From NCBI GenBank assembly GCA_002011165.2, contig MTMI02000009.1, positions 1-64,000 on the forward strand: 64,000 nt of DNA. Reading direction: 5' to 3'. The notes below the pieces were generated by a model that ran no database searches, had not been told where the DNA came from, and worked only from the letters and a program-made list of their open reading frames with translations. This DNA comes from Candidatus Mnemosynella biddleae. GTDB lineage: Archaea; Halobacteriota; Archaeoglobi; Mnemosynellales; Mnemosynellaceae. Both the position numbers and the translations under genes were made by a program. Below are positions 23,916 to 33,005 of this stretch, one piece after another; the first letter of the stretch is position 1, and every line of letters starts with the position of its first letter.

Positions 23916-25294
23916 CCACTTCCCAGTTTTGCAAGTGCAAGATGCTTGATAACAGGAATGAATTTCAGGCCATCTCTCTTCAACATTCTCAGAATATTCG
24001 TTGGTTTGAGATAGAATCTTCTCATCATTTCATATCTCATCTCTTCAAGCTCTTCTGGTTCAATTTCTCCACACTTTATCGTTGATTTAAAGAGAGTGAA
24101 ATCATCCCATCTCTCACTTATTATCAAACCTTTTTCTTTCATCTCTTCATAAAACCTCGTTCCCGGATAAGGAGTCGCTATGCTCACTACAAAATAATCG
24201 GGTTTTATTCGGTCTATGAATTTCATTGTTTTTTTCACACTCTCTCTCGTCTCTCCAGGATATCCTATGGAAACTGAAGCTATGCTAAGAATTCCTGTTT
24301 TTCTCATGTTTTCGAATGCCTTTTTTGTTTGGTCTAGAACGACATTTTTTGTTATTCTGTCGAGAATTTCTTGATCTCCAGACTCAACACCTATGAAGAG
24401 AGCGACACAACCGCTCTTTTTCATCTTTCTCAGAAGATCTAGAGACATTCTGTCAACTCTTGCGGTTGCTCCCCATTTGATTTCTATCCCTCTCTTTCCG
24501 ATCTCCTCACAGAATTCTTCAACCCACTTCTTTATCAGCGTAAAAGTATCATCCATGAAAGTTATGAACTCCACATCATAATTTTCGATAACTTCTTCAA
24601 TCTCATCCACAACATTCTGAATGCTTCTTATCCTCAGTTTCTTTCCGTGAAAGGCAGAAGAAGCACAGAAACTGCATCCCATCGGACACCCTCTGCTTGC
24701 TATAATCGTGGTAAACTTGTGGGGCAGTCCAAGAGCTTTGTAACGATCCATCGGAAGGAGGTGTCTTGCAGGAAATGGAAGAGAATCGAGATCTTCTATT
24801 TTCTCTCTCTCGTCAGTTCTCACGAGCTCTCCATTATCAAAGAAAGAGAGCCCCTTCACTTTCTTTAAATCTTCTCCGTTCTCCAAAGCTCTGTATAGTT
24901 CGAGAAACGTTATTTCTCCCTCTCCCCTCACGACGATGTCTGCGCCCCTTCTTAAAGTATCTTCATCGCAAAATGTTGGGTGATTTCCCCCGCAGACTAT
25001 TGGAAGTTCAGGAATCTCTTCTTTAATTCTCCTCATCAACTTCGAAGCGTGAGGCATTATCGGAGTTGTGCAAGTGAGACCCACGAGTGATGGAGAGTCT
25101 TTCTTGATCTCGCTCACAACTTCTTCAATACTCATTTTCAAAGCAGGAGCGTCAATAATTTTTACTGAGATTCCGTTTTTTTCCAGAACTGAAGCTATGT
25201 ATGCAATTCCGAGAGGTGGAGCGAGAACATTGAGAAATCTTTCATATTTATTTGAGCTCTCTGGTGGGTTTATTAGCACCACATCCGTCATCAA
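23912..25294 (-). CDS. B12-binding-domain radical SAM protein
   Basis: 460 aa. Residues about 3-130 form a cobalamin-binding-like Rossmann domain (VVLINPPESSNKYERF, PPLGIAYIASVLEKNG, VGLTCTTPIMPHA, VCGGNHPTF). The radical SAM core has C203-x3-C207-x2-C210 and a TIM-barrel pattern (FMDDTF, GATARVD, GVESGDQEIL, SIGYPGE). The canonical B12 His motif is not obvious. Substrate unknown; lipid or cofactor methylation are the usual roles. It heads the two-gene radical SAM operon, divergent from aspartokinase. Confidence 0.8.
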   Translation of the reverse strand: MMTDVVLINPPESSNKYERFLNVLAPPLGIAYIASVLEKNGISVKIIDAPALKMSIEEVVSEIKKDSPSLVGLTCTTPIMPHASKLMRRIKEEIPELPIVCGGNHPTFCDEDTLRRGADIVVRGEGEITFLELYRALENGEDLKKVKGLSFFDNGELVRTDEREKIEDLDSLPFPARHLLPMDRYKALGLPHKFTTIIASRGCPMGCSFCASSAFHGKKLRIRSIQNVVDEIEEVIENYDVEFITFMDDTFTLIKKWVEEFCEEIGKRGIEIKWGATARVDRMSLDLLRKMKKSGCVALFIGVESGDQEILDRITKNVVLDQTKKAFENMRKTGILSIASVSIGYPGETRESVKKTMKFIDRIKPDYFVVSIATPYPGTRFYEEMKEKGLIISERWDDFTLFKSTIKCGEIEPEELEEMRYEMMRRFYLKPTNILRMLKRDGLKFIPVIKHLALAKLGSG

Positions 25295-25397
25295 TTAATT
25301 TGTGGCATTTCCTCATATTTAATTCCTTAAGTTAGGCAGTGGATGTGAACAACATTTTTATCTTCAGCATTCATGAATAGAAGAGGTGGGGATGATA

Positions 25398-26786
25398 ATG
25401 AGAATTGCAATGAAGTTTGGCGGAACTTCAGTGGCAGACGGAGAGAGAATGAAGCATGTGGCTAATTTGATTAAAGCTTATGAGCATGAGGAAGTTGTAG
25501 TTACAGTCTCTGCCTTAGCAGGAGTTACTGATGGGTTAATTGAAATTGCAAAGAAAGCGTCTACACAAGGAAAAGTCTCTGAAGTTAAAGAATTCGTTAG
25601 TGATCTCCTCAAGAGACACCATGATGTTGCGAATGAAGCAATAAAAAATTCTGAAATAAGGGATGAGGTATTAGAGGAGATTGATACACTGTTAGAGGAT
25701 CTCGAAAGAGCTCTCACCGGTATATGCTACATCGGTGAATTAACTCCAAGATCGCTTGATTACATAGTTTCATTCGGAGAGAGACTCTCGGCTCCAATAC
25801 TTTCGGGAACCCTCAGAGATCTTGGGATTGAGTCAATTTCTATGACTGGAGGAGAGGCCGGAATAATAACTGATGACAACTTCGGTTCTGCTCATCCCCT
25901 TCCAGATGTGGAGAAGAGAATAAGGGAGAAGATCCTTCCCCTTCTTGGAAAAGTTATTCCCGTTGTTACTGGTTTTATAGGAGAGACAGAAGAGGGTCAG
26001 ATTACAACTCTTGGAAGAGGTGGATCCGATTACACAAATTCTCTGATTGGTGCAGCAATAGATTGCGATGAGATTTGGTTCTGGAAAGAAGTTGATGGAG
26101 TGATGACGGCAGATCCAAAGATAGTGAAGGATGCAAAGACGATTCCTGAGATATCTTATGCAGAAGTTATGGAGATGTCTTATTTTGGGGCCAAAATACT
26201 CCATCCAAGAGCTGTTGTACCCGCTATGGAAAAAGAGATACCAATAAGAGTGAAGAACACTTTCAACCCATCATTCGAGGGAACTGTGATAAAGAAAGAG
26301 GGTAAGGGCGAAGAAGTTGTTAAAGCGGTGACACTAATCAAAAATGTTGTGCTTCTCACCTTCTCTGGAGCCGGAATGGTCGGAGTCCCGGGAGTTGCAG
26401 CAAGGGTCTTTCAGTTTCTCGCTGAAAATAACTGCAACATCATAATGATAAGTCAAGGCTCCTCGGAAGCGAACATATCTGTAGTTGTAGATAGGGCGTC
26501 TTTCGAGAGGATAAAGAAGGATCTCAATAAATTTACCGAAAATGGCAACATAACCAGTGCGACATACAATGAGGATGTTGCAGTTGTTGCAGCGGTCGGT
26601 TCAGGAATGGTAGGAGTTCCTGGAGTGGCGGGAAGACTTTTTAGTGCTCTTGGGAAAAGAGGAATAAACATCATAATGATAAGTCAGGGTTCCTCGGAGC
26701 ACAATATCTCCTTCGTTGTCAGCTCAAAAGACTCCGAAGAGGCAGCTAGAGCTGTTCACGAAGAGTTTCTTGGGGGTGAAAAATGA
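25398..26786 (+). CDS. lysC: Aspartokinase
   Basis: The enzyme phosphorylates aspartate for lysine/threonine/methionine synthesis. KFGGTSVADGERM opens the kinase domain, TTLGRGGSDYTNSLIG binds ATP, and WKEVDGVMTADP and SYAEVMEMSYFGAKILHPRA are family signatures. Two C-terminal ACT domains (about residues 310-460) each have an N-I-I-M-I-S-Q-G-S-S-E motif for allosteric control. The start could also be ATG 25392 or GTG 25386; GAGGTG at 25384-25389 fits 25398 best. The last codons overlap purM by four bases, an unusual pairing. Confidence 0.9.
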   Translation: MRIAMKFGGTSVADGERMKHVANLIKAYEHEEVVVTVSALAGVTDGLIEIAKKASTQGKVSEVKEFVSDLLKRHHDVANEAIKNSEIRDEVLEEIDTLLEDLERALTGICYIGELTPRSLDYIVSFGERLSAPILSGTLRDLGIESISMTGGEAGIITDDNFGSAHPLPDVEKRIREKILPLLGKVIPVVTGFIGETEEGQITTLGRGGSDYTNSLIGAAIDCDEIWFWKEVDGVMTADPKIVKDAKTIPEISYAEVMEMSYFGAKILHPRAVVPAMEKEIPIRVKNTFNPSFEGTVIKKEGKGEEVVKAVTLIKNVVLLTFSGAGMVGVPGVAARVFQFLAENNCNIIMISQGSSEANISVVVDRASFERIKKDLNKFTENGNITSATYNEDVAVVAAVGSGMVGVPGVAGRLFSALGKRGINIIMISQGSSEHNISFVVSSKDSEEAARAVHEEFLGGEK

Positions 26787-27787
26787 AACTCAGCTATTCT
26801 TCAGCAGGGGTTGACATATGGAAAGAAGATAACGTGATAAAAGCTCTCTCAGAGCAATTGACATTCAGAAGAAGAGGGTTTGGATCACCTCTTGAGATAA
26901 AATTCCATTATGCAGGATTCATTGATCTGGGAACTTTTGCTCTTGCTATAACAAGCGATGGAGTTGGAACAAAGATTCTGATAGCTGAAGCCTTGAATAA
27001 GTGGGATACAATAGGGATAGATTGCATTGCCATGAACGTGAATGATCTTGTTGCGGTTGGTGCAGAACCATTAGCTTTCGTGGATTATTTGGCTATGGAG
27101 AAGCCAAATGAGGAAGTAGCGAGAGATATAGGAAAGGGACTTAACAAAGGTGCGGAGATGGCAAATATCTCGATAGTTGGAGGAGAGACTGCAACACTTC
27201 CTGATATGATCAAGGGAGTGGATCTCGCTGGAACATGTGTGGGAGTTGTGAAAAAAGGCGAAATAATAACAGGAGAGAAAATAAGAGAGGGAGATGTTGT
27301 GGTAGGTGTGAGAAGTAGTGGAATCCATTCAAACGGTTTGACTTTGGCGAGAAAAGCGATGGAGAGAGCGGGTTTAAGCTTTAAAGATCCACTTCCATAT
27401 GACAAAAATAGAACGATAGGTGAAGAACTTCTCACACCAACAAGAATCTATGTTGATCTTCTTCCAATTATCAGGGAATTTGATGTTCATGGTTTGGTTC
27501 ATATAACGGGAGGGGGATTCCGAAAGCTCATGCGAGTGACAGGATATGGATACAAGATCTACGCTCCTCTGGAACCTCACCCAATCTTCAAGTTTATTCA
27601 GGAGATCGGAGAAATAGAAGATGAGGAAATGTACAGAACGTTCAATATGGGAATGGGGTTTGCGATAATTCTCTCAGAAGATGATGCGAAGGAAGTCGAA
27701 AAAAGAGTTGATGGAAGGATAATTGGGGTCGTCGAGGGAGAAGGAATTGAAATAAATGGTATAAAACCTTTTGAGAAGGGCTCGTAG
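26783..27787 (+). CDS. purM: Phosphoribosylformylglycinamidine cyclo-ligase (PurM)
   Basis: AIR synthase, purine synthesis. 334 aa with the PurM signatures SSAGVDI, DGVGTKILIA, GIDCIAMNVNDLVAVGAEP, VGGETA, GVRSSGIHSNGLTLAR, HITGGGF and FNMGMGFAI. The stop codon (TAG, 27785-27787) lies ten bases inside tRNA-Arg(TCG), so the two genes share 27778-27787. The start overlaps aspartokinase (ATGA). No other purine gene is in the window. Confidence 0.93.
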   Translation: MKLSYSSAGVDIWKEDNVIKALSEQLTFRRRGFGSPLEIKFHYAGFIDLGTFALAITSDGVGTKILIAEALNKWDTIGIDCIAMNVNDLVAVGAEPLAFVDYLAMEKPNEEVARDIGKGLNKGAEMANISIVGGETATLPDMIKGVDLAGTCVGVVKKGEIITGEKIREGDVVVGVRSSGIHSNGLTLARKAMERAGLSFKDPLPYDKNRTIGEELLTPTRIYVDLLPIIREFDVHGLVHITGGGFRKLMRVTGYGYKIYAPLEPHPIFKFIQEIGEIEDEEMYRTFNMGMGFAIILSEDDAKEVEKRVDGRIIGVVEGEGIEINGIKPFEKGS

Positions 27788-27850
27788 GGTAGCGGACTAT
27801 CCTCTCGGGCTTCGGACCCGAGGACCGGCGTTCAAATCGCCGCGGGCCCG
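27778..27850 (+). tRNA. tRNA-Arg(TCG)
   Basis: Acceptor GGGCTCG/CGGGCCC (one T-G pair), anticodon arm TCGGG-CTTCGGA-CCCGA with anticodon TCG, T-arm CGGCG-TTCAAAT-CGCCG and discriminator G. The first ten bases also encode the end of purM, so the tRNA is presumably processed from a purM transcript or uses a promoter inside purM. Confidence 0.95.
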
Positions 27851-27957
27851 TATTTTCCTCTTTCCTCACTTCTTTTTTAATTAGTAGCTTAAAAAACTTT
27901 TAGTGTAATCAATATCAAAATTTAGATCTAGATTGTAATCTGCTGGAGGTATGGAGA

Positions 27958-29223
27958 ATGAAAGAGCTTATGAAGAAGGCAGAAGATCTTATAGTGGAAT
28001 TCAAAGGAAAGAATTATGCTTTTGGCAATGACGTTTTAGAGGTTTCGGGAGATTTTGCAAAAGAGTTCGGAAATAAGGCAGTCATAATTTCAGGCAATAC
28101 TGCGAAGAAGTTCGGAATTCTTGATAGAATTATTGAGAGCCTCGAAAGGAGAGGTATTGAAGTAACTGGAGTATTTGACGGTGCAAGACCAAATTCTCCT
28201 AGGGAGGATGTTTACAGACTGGCGTATCAGCTTGCAATTTCTAAATGGGACTCGGTTTTAAGTATCGGAGGTGGTAGCACTATAGATGCTTCTAAAGCTG
28301 CAGTCGTTTTGAGAAACTGCGGAGGAATTATAGATGATTATTTCGGCACAGGAGAAGTCACAAAAAGATGTAAAACCTTGAGATTTCCGCTCATAGCCAT
28401 TCAGACTGCAAGCAGTTCTGCAGCCCATCTAACCAAATATTCAAATATAACTGATCCGGTGTCAGCCCAGAAAAAGCTGATTGTTGATGAAGCCATAGTA
28501 CCCCCAAAGGCAATTTTCCAGTATGATGTAACTGTGCATATGCCTGAAAAGCTTACCCGAGAAGGTGGTTTAGATGGAATAGCTCACTGCTGGGAGGTAT
28601 GGATGGGCTCTAAAGATAATGAGAAGATTGAAGAAGTTGCAAAGACTGGAATCAAACTTATCGTTTCTCATCTTCCAAGAGCAATTGAAGAGCCGTTGAA
28701 TCTCGAAGCGAGATACGCCCTTGGCCTTGGGACAGATTTAGGAGGATATGCGATTATGATTGGAGGAACCAGTGCTGCACATCTCGGAAGTTTCTCTCTC
28801 GTGGATATTCTGTCGCATGGAGAGGCTTGTGGAATATTGAATCCGTATTTCACAGTGCTATTTGCACCTGCAATTCAGAAGCAACTGAGAGAGCTTGGAA
28901 AGATCTTCAGGGAGGAGGGATACATAGAGGAAGATGTTGAGAAATTCAGTGGAAGAGTACTTGCTGAAACAGTTGCTGATGGTATGTTTGAGTTTCTTAA
29001 AGCCATAAAATCTCCAATCTCTTTGAAAGAGGCTGGAGCAACGGAGGAACACGTGGAGAGGATGGTTAAAGCTGCAAAAGATCCTAAATTGAAGATGAAA
29101 CTCGAAAACATGCCTATCCCAATGTCTGCTGAAAAAGGTGATGTCGAGCGTTATCTTAAGCCAGCAATAGAAGCTGCTTATGAAGGGGATATTTCGTTGA
29201 TTCCAGAAATCTCACCGAATTAG
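27958..29223 (+). CDS. Iron-containing alcohol dehydrogenase family protein
   Basis: 421 aa. The NAD(P)-binding motif is GGGSTIDASKAA (near residue 103), and family markers TASSSAAHLTKYS and PKAIFQYDVT follow. Metal ligands are expected in GLDGIAHCWE (Asp/His) and GGTSAAHLGSFSLVDILSHGEA (two His). The fold is shared by butanol/lactaldehyde dehydrogenases and glycerol-1-phosphate dehydrogenase; the long iron-ADH form here argues against the latter. GGAGGT lies just upstream of the ATG. It is a lone gene, convergent with the EamA gene (overlap 12 bp). Confidence 0.85.
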   Translation: MKELMKKAEDLIVEFKGKNYAFGNDVLEVSGDFAKEFGNKAVIISGNTAKKFGILDRIIESLERRGIEVTGVFDGARPNSPREDVYRLAYQLAISKWDSVLSIGGGSTIDASKAAVVLRNCGGIIDDYFGTGEVTKRCKTLRFPLIAIQTASSSAAHLTKYSNITDPVSAQKKLIVDEAIVPPKAIFQYDVTVHMPEKLTREGGLDGIAHCWEVWMGSKDNEKIEEVAKTGIKLIVSHLPRAIEEPLNLEARYALGLGTDLGGYAIMIGGTSAAHLGSFSLVDILSHGEACGILNPYFTVLFAPAIQKQLRELGKIFREEGYIEEDVEKFSGRVLAETVADGMFEFLKAIKSPISLKEAGATEEHVERMVKAAKDPKLKMKLENMPIPMSAEKGDVERYLKPAIEAAYEGDISLIPEISPN

Positions 29224-29649
29224 GCTTATTCCAGCAACCACGAGGAGAACTCCCAAAATCCTCTGAAAGGTGAGATGTTCTCCTAAAATTAAAATTGCAA
29301 GGAGAAGAGCAATCAGGGGATAAGTACTGCTCACCGGAACCACAAGACTTACATCACCGCCTTTCAAAGCGTGATAATATGCGAGAGTTCCAAGAGCGGA
29401 TCCCAGAATTCCACCAATTGATAGATAGAGAAGTGTTCTCGTGTCCAGAGTCACTATTTCTTTCCACTCTCCAGTGAGCACGGATATTGCAAATACTATT
29501 ACAGCAACTACTGTAGTTCTGACCACAAGTCCAGCAAATGGAGAGACACTCTGGAGTGCGATCTTCTCTACTATAGGTGCGAGACCCCAAATTAGGGCTG
29601 CAAGTAATGCAAAGAAAAATGCATCCATTTTCTCACCCTTCATCACCAT
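29212..29649 (-). CDS. Single-domain EamA-type transporter
   Basis: 145 aa, one EamA repeat with five hydrophobic helices: FFFALLAALIWGLAPIVEK, VVRTTVVAVIVFAISVL, LYLSIGGILGSALGTLAYY, SLVVPVSSTYPLIALLLAIL and FQRILGVLLVVAGISLI. The motifs WGLAPIVEK and STYPLIALLLAILILGEHLT are typical. Single-repeat members work as dimers. The start may be the ATG at 29628 (MDAFFF). Substrate unknown. Confidence 0.85.
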   Translation of the reverse strand: MVMKGEKMDAFFFALLAALIWGLAPIVEKIALQSVSPFAGLVVRTTVVAVIVFAISVLTGEWKEIVTLDTRTLLYLSIGGILGSALGTLAYYHALKGGDVSLVVPVSSTYPLIALLLAILILGEHLTFQRILGVLLVVAGISLIR

Positions 29650-29792
29650 GAATTCCGATAATCTTCATATAACTTTTCCGAAAGTTACATTTTATGTGAG
29701 GGTCTCCAGAAGTGCAATCGTCTTGAGGAAACTAAAAATATTTAAAAAGTATCTTAGACTTCTTAGTCATAAAATCGAGTGCTGGTGAGTGG

Positions 29793-30956
29793 ATGAGAGA
29801 GAGGAAGTTGTTAATGATACCCGGGCCTGTAGAGAATTCCCCCGAAGTCCTCATGGAACTTGGAAAACCTCCGATTTCACATATGGATCCACAGTTTGCA
29901 GAAATTTTCGGAGAGGCTCTGAGAAATCTCAGGAAAGTTTTTCAAACAACTGGACAGCCATTCGTTGTTGCGGGTTCAGGGACACTTGCAATGGAGATGT
30001 CTTTAGTTAATGTTATTGAGAAGGGAGAAAGAGTTCTCATAATCTCCAATGGAGTTTTTGGAGATAGATTCGTGGATATCTGCGCAAGATACGGATATGA
30101 ATACGATTTACTACGTGCCACTCTAGGTGATTGCGTCTCTTTGGACGAGATCTCGGAAAAAATGGATGAGAGAGACTATAAAGCAATTATGGTAACCCAT
30201 GTAGACACGAGCACAGGCGTTAGAGTGGACGTAGAAGCAATGGGAAAACTCATTAAGAAAAGCAACGCTCTGTTTATCGTTGATGATGTCTGCGGAACTG
30301 GTGGGGAAATGATGAAAATGGATGAATGGAACGTGGATGTTGTTTTTACTGGATCTCAGAAAGGTCTCGGAATTCCCCCAGGACTGGCGATTACAGCGTT
30401 TTCAGAAAGAGCTCTTGAAGCTTGGGAAAAGAGAAAGACTCCAGTTCCCTCATACTACTGCGACATAGGGCTTTGGAAACCAGTAATGGAAGCTTATGAG
30501 AATGGTGAAGCCAAATACTTTGCAACTCCCGCGACCAACATGATATGTGCTCTTGGAGTGAGCTTGAAGATTCTTCTTCGAGAAGGAATTGAAGAGAGAG
30601 TCCGAAGACATAGGATTGTAGGAGAGGCTTTCAGAGAAGCAGTGAGAGCGATGAATCTGAATATTCTCCCCAAGAACGATGAAATTGCTGCTAACACACT
30701 TACTGTAATCTCGCTTCCAAATGGAATCGAGGACTCTATGTTGAGAGCTGAAGTTAGAAAGAGAGGAGTTGTCTTAGCTGGAGGACTAGGAGAACTGGCT
30801 GGAAAAACTACGAGAATAGGACATATAGGGTTGGTAGACGGAAACGATGTTTTTGCAACGATTGGAGCGCTAGAAGGAGCACTTCAGACACTTGGACATG
30901 AGTTCGAAGTGGGCAAAGCTCTTGAAGTCGTTTCAAAGAAGTTGTTGGAACTCTGA
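29793..30956 (+). CDS. Class V aminotransferase (alanine-glyoxylate type)
   Basis: 387 aa PLP enzyme. IPGPVENSPEVL at the start, AGSGTLAME for the phosphate loop, HVDTSTGVRVD, LFIVDDVCGTGG (Asp164 on the pyridine N) and Lys190 in TGSQKGLGIPPG define the class V small-substrate group (serine-glyoxylate/alanine-glyoxylate aminotransferase). Some archaeal members act on phosphonopyruvate-like or methanofuran-path substrates, so the reaction is open. It is followed one base later by the kinase gene, so the two may share a pathway. A TATA-like AAATATTTAAA block is about 45 bases upstream. Confidence 0.85.
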   Translation: MRERKLLMIPGPVENSPEVLMELGKPPISHMDPQFAEIFGEALRNLRKVFQTTGQPFVVAGSGTLAMEMSLVNVIEKGERVLIISNGVFGDRFVDICARYGYEYDLLRATLGDCVSLDEISEKMDERDYKAIMVTHVDTSTGVRVDVEAMGKLIKKSNALFIVDDVCGTGGEMMKMDEWNVDVVFTGSQKGLGIPPGLAITAFSERALEAWEKRKTPVPSYYCDIGLWKPVMEAYENGEAKYFATPATNMICALGVSLKILLREGIEERVRRHRIVGEAFREAVRAMNLNILPKNDEIAANTLTVISLPNGIEDSMLRAEVRKRGVVLAGGLGELAGKTTRIGHIGLVDGNDVFATIGALEGALQTLGHEFEVGKALEVVSKKLLEL

Positions 30957-30957
30957 T

Positions 30958-31542
30958 ATGTTTGTCGTAAAAATTGGAGGCAGTTTGTTCAGAGAAGGAA
31001 GGAGACTTGTGAAATATTTGAAAGATCATTCAAAAGAAGTGAACGAAAGAATACTTTTGGTTCCAGGAGGGGGGATTTTCGCAGATTTCGTAAGATCTCT
31101 CGAGCTCGATGAAGAAACCTCACACTGGATGGCGATTTTGGCAATGGAACAATATGGCTATTATCTTTCCTCTGGAATTGTACCCGCATATCCGGAATTT
31201 ACAGAGGAGAAAATCTATTTACTCCTTCCTTATAAGCTTATGAGGGAAAGAGACCCATTGCCACATTCTTGGGATGTAACAAGTGACAGTATAGCTGCTT
31301 GGATTGCCTCCTTAACGTCATCGAAGTTCATAAGAGCGACGAATGTTGACGGGGTCATCATAAACGGAAGAGTCATACCACAAATCAAAGCTTCCGAGCT
31401 TCCTAAAGGTGCAACAGATAACTTCTTACCAAAATTTCTTATGAAGGAGAAGATGAGTTGTGCTGTAGTAAACGGAAGATTTCCTGAAAGGGTTATTGAA
31501 GCGATGAAGGGAAACATAATAGGAACTTTAATAACTCCGTAA
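30958..31542 (+). CDS. Amino-acid-kinase family protein, MfnE-like
   Basis: 194 aa. Kinase-fold motifs are VVKIGGSLF at the start, [13 protein letters not shown] for nucleotide binding, [25 protein letters not shown], and ATNVDGVI. The short archaeal form resembles MfnE, which phosphorylates aminomethylfuran-methyl-phosphate in methanofuran synthesis. An organism with SepRS and MptE would need methanofuran, so the role is plausible; assignment within this superfamily is by resemblance only. The gene begins one base after the aminotransferase stop. Confidence 0.6.
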   Translation: MFVVKIGGSLFREGRRLVKYLKDHSKEVNERILLVPGGGIFADFVRSLELDEETSHWMAILAMEQYGYYLSSGIVPAYPEFTEEKIYLLLPYKLMRERDPLPHSWDVTSDSIAAWIASLTSSKFIRATNVDGVIINGRVIPQIKASELPKGATDNFLPKFLMKEKMSCAVVNGRFPERVIEAMKGNIIGTLITP

Positions 31543-31579
31543 ATCTGCTATATTCACAAAAAAAAACGGGAGGGATGAA

Positions 31580-31750
31580 ATGGTACTTAAAGAACCAAAA
31601 AGATGCACGTCATGTAATGCGTTGCTTGTTGAAGAAGGTTTTACAAGATTCCCGTGTCCTTCGTGTGGAGAGATAATAGGAAGATGCGGATTTTGCAGAA
31701 AAAAAGGTAATCCGTACACATGTCCTTCTTGTGGATTTACTGGACCATGA
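31580..31750 (+). CDS. Archaeal Zn-ribbon protein, HVO_2753-like
   Basis: 56 aa with four CxxC-type pairs: CTSC, CPSC, CGFC and CPSC, giving two zinc sites. This matches the archaeal COG2888 family, predicted RNA-binding proteins linked to translation. The neighbour nine bases downstream is aEF-1beta, the usual partner in archaeal genomes. GGGAGGGATG precedes the ATG. Confidence 0.85.
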   Translation: MVLKEPKRCTSCNALLVEEGFTRFPCPSCGEIIGRCGFCRKKGNPYTCPSCGFTGP

Positions 31751-31759
31751 GGTGAGAAA

Positions 31760-32029
31760 ATGGGAGAAGTACTTGCAAGAATAAAAATCATGCCGGAAGG
31801 TACGGAAGTGAATTTAGAGGAGCTCAAAGAGAGGATGAGAAGAGGGATGCCAAGTGGAGCAAAATTGCAAAAGGTAGCTGAAGAACCAGTTGCATTTGGT
31901 TTAAAGGCTTTAATCGCTGATGTGATTGTTGAGGATGCAGAAGGCGGAACAGATAAGATCGAGGATTTCATCTCGTCCTTGGAGGGGGTCTCAAGCATTC
32001 AAATCGTCTCTCTCACGAGACTTTTATGA
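31760..32029 (+). CDS. ef1b: Elongation factor 1-beta (aEF-1beta)
   Basis: Exchange factor for aEF-1alpha. 89 aa, archaeal minimal form with MGEVLARIKIMPEGTEVNLEEL, EEPVAFGLKALIADVIVEDAEGGTD and the final VSSIQIVSLTRL strand. It directly follows the Zn-ribbon gene, a conserved archaeal pair. Confidence 0.95.
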   Translation: MGEVLARIKIMPEGTEVNLEELKERMRRGMPSGAKLQKVAEEPVAFGLKALIADVIVEDAEGGTDKIEDFISSLEGVSSIQIVSLTRLL

Positions 32030-32069
32030 GACCCAAATCTTTTAACTTTTTAGTCTAAATCTAATTTCA

Positions 32070-33005
32070 GTGAGAGGAATAAGGGAAGAGTTCTCGAAAG
32101 CACTGGAAGAGTTGAAAGCTGAGTTTGGAGAACTTTGGAGTGAAGAAATCGAAGGAGAACTTGTTGAGCTTGTGAAAAGGTATAAAGTTCCTATAAGCGA
32201 AGCATCTTCGGTTTTAAGACGAAAACATCTGAAGGAAAAAAAGTTGAGAATTTCTGAATTATCTCTTGGGTTCCACGAAGAGCCAATAAGAGTCAGAGTT
32301 CTTAATGTTAAGAGAGGAGGGAACAAAAAGAGAGTTTCAGGGATTTTTGGAGATGAAAGTGGACTGATACCATTCATCTCGCATATAGAATATCAGCTAG
32401 AAGAGGGCAAGTGTTTTGAGCTCAGAAATTTTTTAGTAAGAAGATGGAAAGGCATTCCAACGATAGAATTGGTAAAAGATAGCTCTCTTCAGTTGTCTAG
32501 CCCTGTAGAGATCCGAAATCCTCTCTTAAAAATTTCCGAGTTATTAAAAAGGAATGTAAATTTCAGAGTGAGATTGATCGGATGCATTCTATCTCTGAAA
32601 ATGCCTTCAGGAATAGTTCGAAGATGTTCTCTCTGTGGGAGAATTCTCCGTAATGGTCGATGTAAAGAACATGAAAACTCAAAAAGTTACCTCGATATGC
32701 GTTTGAAGTTCATTCTCGATGATGGAAGTTCTTCAATTCTTGCCATCGCAAGTAGAAAGATCAGCGAAGAGATTCTGGGAATGTCTTTAGAGGAGTGTAT
32801 ATCTGAGGGATGGGAAAAGAGGAGAGAAAAAGCAGAAATAGAGTTAAAAAAGAGGTTACTCGGGAAATTCATCTCTATTGAAGCATCTCTCATTAGAGCT
32901 TCAGAGGAGATTCTGAAGATTGAAAGAGTGGAAGTTCCTTCAGACATTCCTTCGATTTTAATTGAAAGATTTTTCGAGGTGTATACACATGCGGATAATT
33001 CGTGA
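32070..33005 (+). CDS. rpa: Replication protein A-like ssDNA-binding protein
   Basis: 311 aa starting at a GTG. An N-terminal helical region is followed by OB-fold segments (PIRVRVLNVKRGGNKKRVSGIFGDESGLIPFISH, then VRLIGCILSLKM) and a zinc finger CSLCGRILRNGRCKEH. The layout OB-OB-zinc finger and the operon with COG3390- and COG1407-type genes match archaeal RPA. The ssDNA-binding role follows from the family. It overlaps the next gene by 17 bases. Confidence 0.85.
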   Translation: MRGIREEFSKALEELKAEFGELWSEEIEGELVELVKRYKVPISEASSVLRRKHLKEKKLRISELSLGFHEEPIRVRVLNVKRGGNKKRVSGIFGDESGLIPFISHIEYQLEEGKCFELRNFLVRRWKGIPTIELVKDSSLQLSSPVEIRNPLLKISELLKRNVNFRVRLIGCILSLKMPSGIVRRCSLCGRILRNGRCKEHENSKSYLDMRLKFILDDGSSSILAIASRKISEEILGMSLEECISEGWEKRREKAEIELKKRLLGKFISIEASLIRASEEILKIERVEVPSDIPSILIERFFEVYTHADNS

